Source of the DNA: JBGPFS01 sp041483455
Lineage (GTDB): Bacteria; Chloroflexota; Limnocylindria; Limnocylindrales; CSP1-4
NCBI GenBank assembly: GCA_041483455.1
Contig: JBGPFS010000183.1
Location: 1 to 5,296 of the forward strand
Direction of reading: 5' to 3'
Length of the DNA stretch: 5,296 bases
Each line of letters begins with the position of its first letter. The first letter of the stretch is position 1. The translations under genes and the position numbers were made by a program. Below are positions 1 to 5,296 of this stretch, piece by piece. The notes beneath the pieces were generated by a model. That model worked only from the letters and a program-made list of their open reading frames with translations, had not been told where the DNA came from and ran no database searches.

Positions 1-1638
1 CTCGCGGATCCCTGCGTCGATGGGTTTGATGTATTCGCGCGGAATCGTGCCGCCCACGATCTTGTCCACGAACTCGTAGCCCGCCCCGCGCTCGCGCGGC
101 TCAAGCTTGATCACCGCGTGGCCGTACTGGCCCTTGCCGCCAGTCTGGCGGATAAACCGGCCATTGCCGTCGGCGTGTCGCCGGATCGTCTCGCGATACG
201 AGACTTGTGGCCGGCCGATGTTCGCGGCCACCTTGAACTCGCGGATCATGCGGTCGACGAGGACGTCGAGATGCAGCTCGCCCATGCCGGCGATGAGGGT
301 CTCGCCGCTCTCCGGATCGGTCTTGACCCGGAACGTCGGATCCTCCTCGGCCAGGCGCTGCAGGGCGATGCCCATCTTGTCCTGGTCGGCCTTCGTCTTG
401 GGCTCGATCTTGACCTCGATGACCGGCTCGGGGAATGTCATCGACTCGAGGACGACGGGATGGTCCGGATCGGTCAGGGTGTCGCCGGTGAAGGTGTCCT
501 TCAGGCCGACCGCGGCCGCGATGTCGCCCGCGTAGACCTGCTCGATCTCCTCGCGGTGGTTGGCGTGCATCTGGAGGATGCGCCCGATCCGCTCGCGCTT
601 GCCCTTCGTCGGGTTGAGGACATACGAGCCGGCTTTCAGGGTGCCCGAGTAGACCCGGAAGAAGGCGAGCTTCCCGACGAACGGGTCGGCCGCGATCTTG
701 AAGGCCAGGGCGCTGAAGGGCTCCGCGTCATCCGGGGTCCTGATGATCTCGGCGCCCGTCTTCGGGTCCTGGCCCAGCATCGGCGGGACATCGAGCGGCG
801 AGGGGAGGTAGTCGACGACGGCATCCAGCATCTTCTGGATGCCCTTGTTCTTGAGGGCGGAGCCGGTCAGGACCGGGACGATCCGGTTCGTCAGCGTGCC
901 GAGGCGAAGGCCGCGCTTGATCTCCTCGACCGTCAGCTCCTCGCCCTCGAGATACTTGTGGGTCAGCTCGTCGTCCATCTCGGCCACGGCTTCGATCAGC
1001 TTGTGGCGGTGGGTCACCGCCTCGCCGAGCAGCTCGGCCGGGATCTCCACGACGTCGATCTGGTTGCCCAGGTCGTCGCGGTAATAGATGGCCTTCATCT
1101 CGACCAGGTCGATCACGCCGAGGAAGCGATCCTCGCGCCCGATCGGCAGCTGGATCGGCACGGCGTTGGCCCCCAGCCGGTCGCGGATCGACTCGACCCC
1201 GCGCCAGAAATCGGCGCCCGTCCGATCGAGCTTGTTGATGAAGCAGAAACGCGGCACGCCATACCGATCCGCCTGGCGCCAGACGGTCTCGGACTGGGGC
1301 TCCACTCCGGCCACCCCGTCGAAGACGACGACCGCCCCGTCGAGCACGCGCAGGCTCCGTTCGACCTCGACCGTGAAGTCCACGTGTCCGGGCGTATCGA
1401 TGATGTTGATGCGATGGTCGCCCCAGGACGCGGTCGTCGCCGCGGCGGTGATCGTGATCCCCCGCTCCTGCTCCTGAGGCATCCAGTCCATCGTGGCCGC
1501 GCCCTCATGGACCTCACCGAGCTTGTAGATCTTCTTCGTGTAGAAGAGGATCCGCTCGGTGACGGTCGTTTTGCCCGCGTCGATGTGGGCGATGATGCCG
1601 ATGTTCCGCGTCTTCGCGAGCGGAACCTGCCGTGCCAC
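1..1638 (-). CDS. fusA: Elongation factor G (EF-G), 5' part, truncated by the window edge
   Basis: EF-G is the cytoplasmic translational GTPase that moves tRNA-mRNA through the ribosome and, with RRF, splits post-termination ribosomes. The frame is open for 546 codons and runs off the window, against roughly 690-700 residues in the family, so the end of domain IV and domain V are missing. Visible GTPase motifs: G1 AHIDAGKTT (residues 17-25), G2 RGITIT (59-64), G3 DTPGHVDF (81-88, with the catalytic His at 85), G4 NKLD (135-138; NKMD is commoner) and G5 GSALKNKG (259-266). Later landmarks are GMGELHLD (451-458, domain III), GGKGQYGHA (500-508) and IVGGTIPREYI (527-537), both domain IV. The start is GTG at 1638-1636, giving MARQVPLAKTRNIGI, the normal EF-G N-terminus; no ATG fits. 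It lies 15 nt after the rpsG stop, in the same frame, with AGGAG overlapping that stop. No frameshift or missing catalytic residue is seen. Confidence 0.98.
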   Translation of the reverse strand, partial: MARQVPLAKTRNIGIIAHIDAGKTTVTERILFYTKKIYKLGEVHEGAATMDWMPQEQERGITITAAATTASWGDHRINIIDTPGHVDFTVEVERSLRVLDGAVVVFDGVAGVEPQSETVWRQADRYGVPRFCFINKLDRTGADFWRGVESIRDRLGANAVPIQLPIGREDRFLGVIDLVEMKAIYYRDDLGNQIDVVEIPAELLGEAVTHRHKLIEAVAEMDDELTHKYLEGEELTVEEIKRGLRLGTLTNRIVPVLTGSALKNKGIQKMLDAVVDYLPSPLDVPPMLGQDPKTGAEIIRTPDDAEPFSALAFKIAADPFVGKLAFFRVYSGTLKAGSYVLNPTKGKRERIGRILQMHANHREEIEQVYAGDIAAAVGLKDTFTGDTLTDPDHPVVLESMTFPEPVIEVKIEPKTKADQDKMGIALQRLAEEDPTFRVKTDPESGETLIAGMGELHLDVLVDRMIREFKVAANIGRPQVSYRETIRRHADGNGRFIRQTGGKGQYGHAVIKLEPRERGAGYEFVDKIVGGTIPREYIKPIDAGIRE

Positions 1639-1650
1639 GGTCTCGCTACG

Positions 1651-1655
1651 CTCCT
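1651..1655 (-). promoter_or_regulatory. Ribosome binding site of fusA
   Basis: AGGAG on the minus strand overlaps the last two bases of the rpsG TAG stop and lies 12 nt before the fusA GTG, a slightly long spacing. The overlap suggests that fusA translation is coupled to ribosomes terminating on rpsG. A weaker purine run (GCGAGA) lies closer to the start and could contribute. The assignment rests on position and base pairing to the 16S tail only. Confidence 0.6.
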
Positions 1656-2121
1656 ACCACTTGAAGTGGCTGAAGGCCTTGTTGGCCTCGGCCATCTTGT
1701 GGGTATCCTCGCGGCGCTTCACCGCGGCCCCCAGGCCGTTCATCGCATCGACGAACTCGGCCGCCAGCTTCTCGCTCATGCTCTTGCCGTTCCGCTTGCG
1801 GGCCGCCTGGACGAGCCAGCGGACGCCCAGCGAGAGACGGCGGTCGCCCCGGATCTCCACCGGGACCTGGTACGTGGCACCGCCGACCCGCCGCGGCTTG
1901 ACCTCGATGATCGGGGTCGCGTTGCGGAGGGCCGCCTCCAGGACCTCGACGCCCGGCCGGTGAGCCTGGGCCTCCGCCCGCGCCAGCGCCTGGCGCATGA
2001 TCCGGTCGGCGAGGTTCCGCTTGCCGTCGTGCATCAGCTTGGCGCCGAAGCGGGCGGTGGTGCGGTTGAGCGGGACGGTCTCGTACTTGGTCTTGCGGGC
2101 GATCTGCTGTCGGCGGGGCAT
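1654..2121 (-). CDS. rpsG: 30S ribosomal protein S7
   Basis: S7 is a primary 16S rRNA-binding protein that nucleates assembly of the 30S head and contacts mRNA and tRNA at the E site. The gene is complete at 155 residues, the normal bacterial length (about 156). Recognisable parts are the MPRR N-terminus, LMHDGKR (29-35), the beta-hairpin segment KPRRVGGATYQVPVE (75-89), the rRNA-binding helix RWLVQAARKR (101-110), KGKSM-like NGKSMSEKLA (111-120), and the conserved C-terminal helix KRREDTHKMAEANKAFSHF (135-153) ending in KW. The N-terminal 25 residues are more divergent. The ATG at 2121-2119 follows the rpsL TAG with no gap (TAGATG), and the Shine-Dalgarno sequence lies inside rpsL, so translation is probably coupled. 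In E. coli S7 represses its operon by binding a long rpsL-rpsG intergenic RNA; that spacer is absent here, so any S7 feedback must use another site. Confidence 0.99.
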   Translation of the reverse strand: MPRRQQIARKTKYETVPLNRTTARFGAKLMHDGKRNLADRIMRQALARAEAQAHRPGVEVLEAALRNATPIIEVKPRRVGGATYQVPVEIRGDRRLSLGVRWLVQAARKRNGKSMSEKLAAEFVDAMNGLGAAVKRREDTHKMAEANKAFSHFKW

Positions 2122-2553
2122 CTAGCGCGACCCTCCCGACTTGGCCGAGGCCTTGGCGCCGTACTTGCTCCGGCCCTGCTTCCGGTCGCGGACGCCCGCC
2201 GCATCGAGCGTGCCCCGGATGATGTGGTACTTGACCGACGGGAGGTCCTTCACCCGGCCGCCCCGGACGAGGACGACGGAGTGCTCCTGGAGGTTGTGGC
2301 CGATGCCCGGGATGTAGGCCGTGACCTCCATCTGGTTGGTCAGGCGGACGCGGGCGATCTTCCGAAGCGCCGAGTTCGGCTTCTTCGGCGTCATCGTGCG
2401 CACCTGCAGGCAGACGCCGCGCTTCTGGGGCGCCCCGGGGATGGGCTCCTGGCGCTGGCGCAGGCTGTTCCAGTTCTTGCGCATGGCCGGCGCCTTGACC
2501 TTGGAGATCTTGCGCTTGCGGCCGTGACGCACGAGCTGGCTGATCGTCGGCAC
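2122..2553 (-). CDS. rpsL: 30S ribosomal protein S12, with an internal insert
   Basis: S12 sits at the 30S decoding centre, helps monitor codon-anticodon pairing and is the classic streptomycin-resistance locus. The 143 residues exceed the usual 123-125. The N-terminus (MPTISQLVR) aligns with E. coli S12 without a gap through PAM (22-24). About 14 extra residues (around 25-39, including NWNSLRQRQ) then precede PQKRGVC (42-48). The rest is canonical: TPKKPNSALRK (55-65), VTAYIPGIGHNLQEHS (77-92), RGGRVKDLP (98-105), RGTLDAAGV (113-121) and QGRSKYGAK (126-134), then a short ASAKSGGSR tail. Lys57 and Lys102 match E. coli Lys43 and Lys88, so the streptomycin-sensitive lysines are kept. Asp103 matches the residue that is beta-methylthiolated in some bacteria. 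Ser106 replaces the usual Gly after DLP. The GTG start (2553-2551) is fixed by the conserved N-terminus and by AAGGGAG 10 nt upstream. Confidence 0.98.
   Translation of the reverse strand: MPTISQLVRHGRKRKISKVKAPAMRKNWNSLRQRQEPIPGAPQKRGVCLQVRTMTPKKPNSALRKIARVRLTNQMEVTAYIPGIGHNLQEHSVVLVRGGRVKDLPSVKYHIIRGTLDAAGVRDRKQGRSKYGAKASAKSGGSR
2131..2137 (-). promoter_or_regulatory. Ribosome binding site of rpsG inside rpsL
   Basis: GGGAGGG on the minus strand is encoded by the Gly-Gly codons near the end of rpsL and leaves about 9-10 nt, including the rpsL TAG, before the rpsG ATG. It is the strongest Shine-Dalgarno match in the window. Its location explains how rpsG can start right after the rpsL stop, and it fits re-initiation or coupled translation. 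Confidence 0.75.
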
Positions 2554-2563
2554 GAAGACGAGG

Positions 2564-2570
2564 CTCCCTT
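2564..2570 (-). promoter_or_regulatory. Ribosome binding site of rpsL
   Basis: AAGGGAG on the minus strand lies 10 nt before the rpsL GTG and decides that start. The upstream ATG at 2584 is out of frame with S12, and no other start codon preserves the conserved MPTI N-terminus. Confidence 0.75.
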
Positions 2571-2588
2571 CTCGGTTTTCCCATGCTG

Positions 2589-2623
2589 ACCGGTCGACCG
2601 GCGCCGTCGTGGCGGGGACCGGT
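2589..2623 (-). repeat. Inverted repeat in the rpsL leader, near the RBS
   Basis: Perfect 7-base arms ACCGGTC (2589-2595) and GACCGGT (2617-2623) flank 21 nt. That loop holds a second small stem, CGCC/GGCG at 2602-2605 and 2611-2614, with a 5-nt loop. The proximal arm also belongs to the 12-base perfect palindrome CCGGTCGACCGG (2590-2601), which offers a competing fold. The element ends about 19 nt upstream of the Shine-Dalgarno. It could be a translational operator or only GC-rich chance structure. Confidence 0.4.
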
Positions 2624-2701
2624 GGTCGGATCGATGATCGTGGTCGGCGGCTTTACCGGCACGCGGGCGCACGTGCGACCTCGCCGAGGCCACGAAGGCG
2701 G

Positions 2702-2731
2702 AGGATATCAGCGGCCCCGAAGCCGTGTCAA
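2702..2731 (-). promoter_or_regulatory. Candidate sigma70-type promoter for rpsL-rpsG-fusA
   Basis: On the minus strand a perfect -35 hexamer TTGACA (2731-2726) is followed by an 18-nt spacer and the -10 hexamer TATCCT (2707-2702, 4 of 6 matches to TATAAT). A TGn extended -10 element (TGA) sits directly upstream of the -10. AT-rich hexamers stand out in this GC-rich region, and the position between rpoC and rpsL is where an str-operon promoter is expected. Transcription would start near 2695-2697. The spacer is one base longer than optimal, which the extended -10 may offset. No start-site data are available. Confidence 0.65.
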
Positions 2732-2744
2732 ACGGAGGGGCCGC
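2711..2744 (-). terminator. GC-rich hairpin downstream of rpoC, possible terminator or operator
   Basis: Perfect 8-base arms GCGGCCCC (2711-2718) and GGGGCCGC (2737-2744) enclose a second perfect stem CCGT/ACGG (2723-2726 and 2732-2735), leaving a 5-nt apical loop and a 4/1 internal loop. It begins 14 nt after the rpoC TGA, a usual place for a terminator. No U-tract follows (the next bases are UGAUAUCC), so it is not a textbook intrinsic terminator. It may slow polymerase, protect the rpoC 3' end, assist Rho, or act as a DNA operator, because it overlaps the promoter at 2702-2731. Confidence 0.5.
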
Positions 2745-2758
2745 CGATGGTCGCCGGT

Positions 2759-5296
<2,538 letters not shown>

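Larger units (their letters stand above)
2554..2697 (-). promoter_or_regulatory. Predicted 5' leader of the rpsL-rpsG-fusA transcript
   Basis: This is non-coding sequence between the proposed promoter and the rpsL GTG, about 140 nt if transcription starts near 2695-2697. It contains several short inverted repeats: CCTCG/CGAGG around 2679-2689, the 10-base palindrome CGCACGTGCG at 2668-2677, and a larger inverted repeat at 2589-2623 next to the ribosome binding site. An ATG at 2584 opens a frame that overlaps rpsL out of phase and looks like a shadow. The leader is longer than translation initiation needs, so it could carry feedback control by a ribosomal protein. That is inference: no known riboswitch or leader family is recognised, and GC-rich sequence readily forms chance stems. 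Confidence 0.45.

Noticed and set aside
403..1233. EF-G oddities: NKLD instead of NKMD in G4, and Val after GKTT
   Set aside because: NKLD is known in other EF-G proteins (for example mitochondrial EFG1), and the position after GKTT varies. All catalytic motifs are intact, so this looks like ordinary family variation.
118..2589. An 823-codon open frame on the plus strand, opposite fusA, rpsG and rpsL
   Set aside because: The opposite strand encodes three unmistakable, highly conserved proteins over the same span. Its translation is Asp/Leu/Arg/Gly/Ala-biased low-complexity sequence with no recognisable domain, as expected for an antisense frame in high-GC DNA where stop codons are rare.
1646..2662. 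A 338-codon minus-strand frame starting in the leader and overlapping rpsL and rpsG out of phase
   Set aside because: It is Pro/Arg/Gly-rich and lies in a different phase from S12 and S7, both of which are certain. It is a frame shadow; the ATGs at its start have no convincing Shine-Dalgarno sequence.
2711..2744. A textbook Rho-independent terminator of rpoC
   Set aside because: The stem is strong and well placed, but no U-tract follows it, so I kept it as a hairpin of uncertain function at moderate confidence.

Overview
The window is a high-GC piece of bacterial core chromosome. It carries four housekeeping genes, all on the minus strand, in the order rpoC (3' part) > rpsL > rpsG > fusA (5' part). 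This is the classic junction between the RNA polymerase beta/beta' operon and the 'str' operon (S12, S7, EF-G). No mobile element, tRNA, rRNA, CRISPR array or accessory gene is visible. The very long plus-strand open frames are GC-driven shadows of these genes.

Layout, in the direction of transcription (high to low coordinates): 5296-2759 encodes the C-terminal 845 residues of RNA polymerase beta', from just after the catalytic Asp triad to the stop. 2758-2554 is a 205-base intergenic region. It holds a GC-rich hairpin downstream of the rpoC stop, a strong candidate sigma70-type promoter whose -35 box lies in that hairpin's loop, and a leader of about 140 nt with inverted repeats. 2553-2122 is rpsL (GTG start, S12 with an internal insert of about 14 residues). 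2121-1654 is rpsG, starting on the base after the rpsL stop. 1638-1 is fusA (GTG start), cut by the window edge at codon 546, inside domain IV.

The genes form the informational core of the cell. Beta' is the catalytic large subunit of RNA polymerase. S12 and S7 are 30S proteins of the decoding centre and the head/E-site. EF-G is the translocase that works on the same subunit. Clustering them allows ribosome and elongation-factor supply to be co-regulated. The tight rpsL-rpsG-fusA packing (0 and 15 nt gaps) implies one polycistronic message with translational coupling, probably started from the promoter at about 2702-2731.

Organism: high GC, UGA/UAG stops, GTG starts, a beta' trigger loop without the proteobacterial SI3 insert, and an enlarged S12 together suggest a Chloroflexota-like bacterium. 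I infer this from remembered family resemblance, not from a search, and hold it with moderate to low confidence.

I do not see an undescribed biological system here. The points that deserve a second look are: the terminator-like hairpin superposed on the str promoter; rpsL, rpsG and fusA sharing one reading frame separated only by single UAG codons; the S12 insert; a three-copy acidic repeat in the beta' tail; and a glycine-rich bridge-helix variant.
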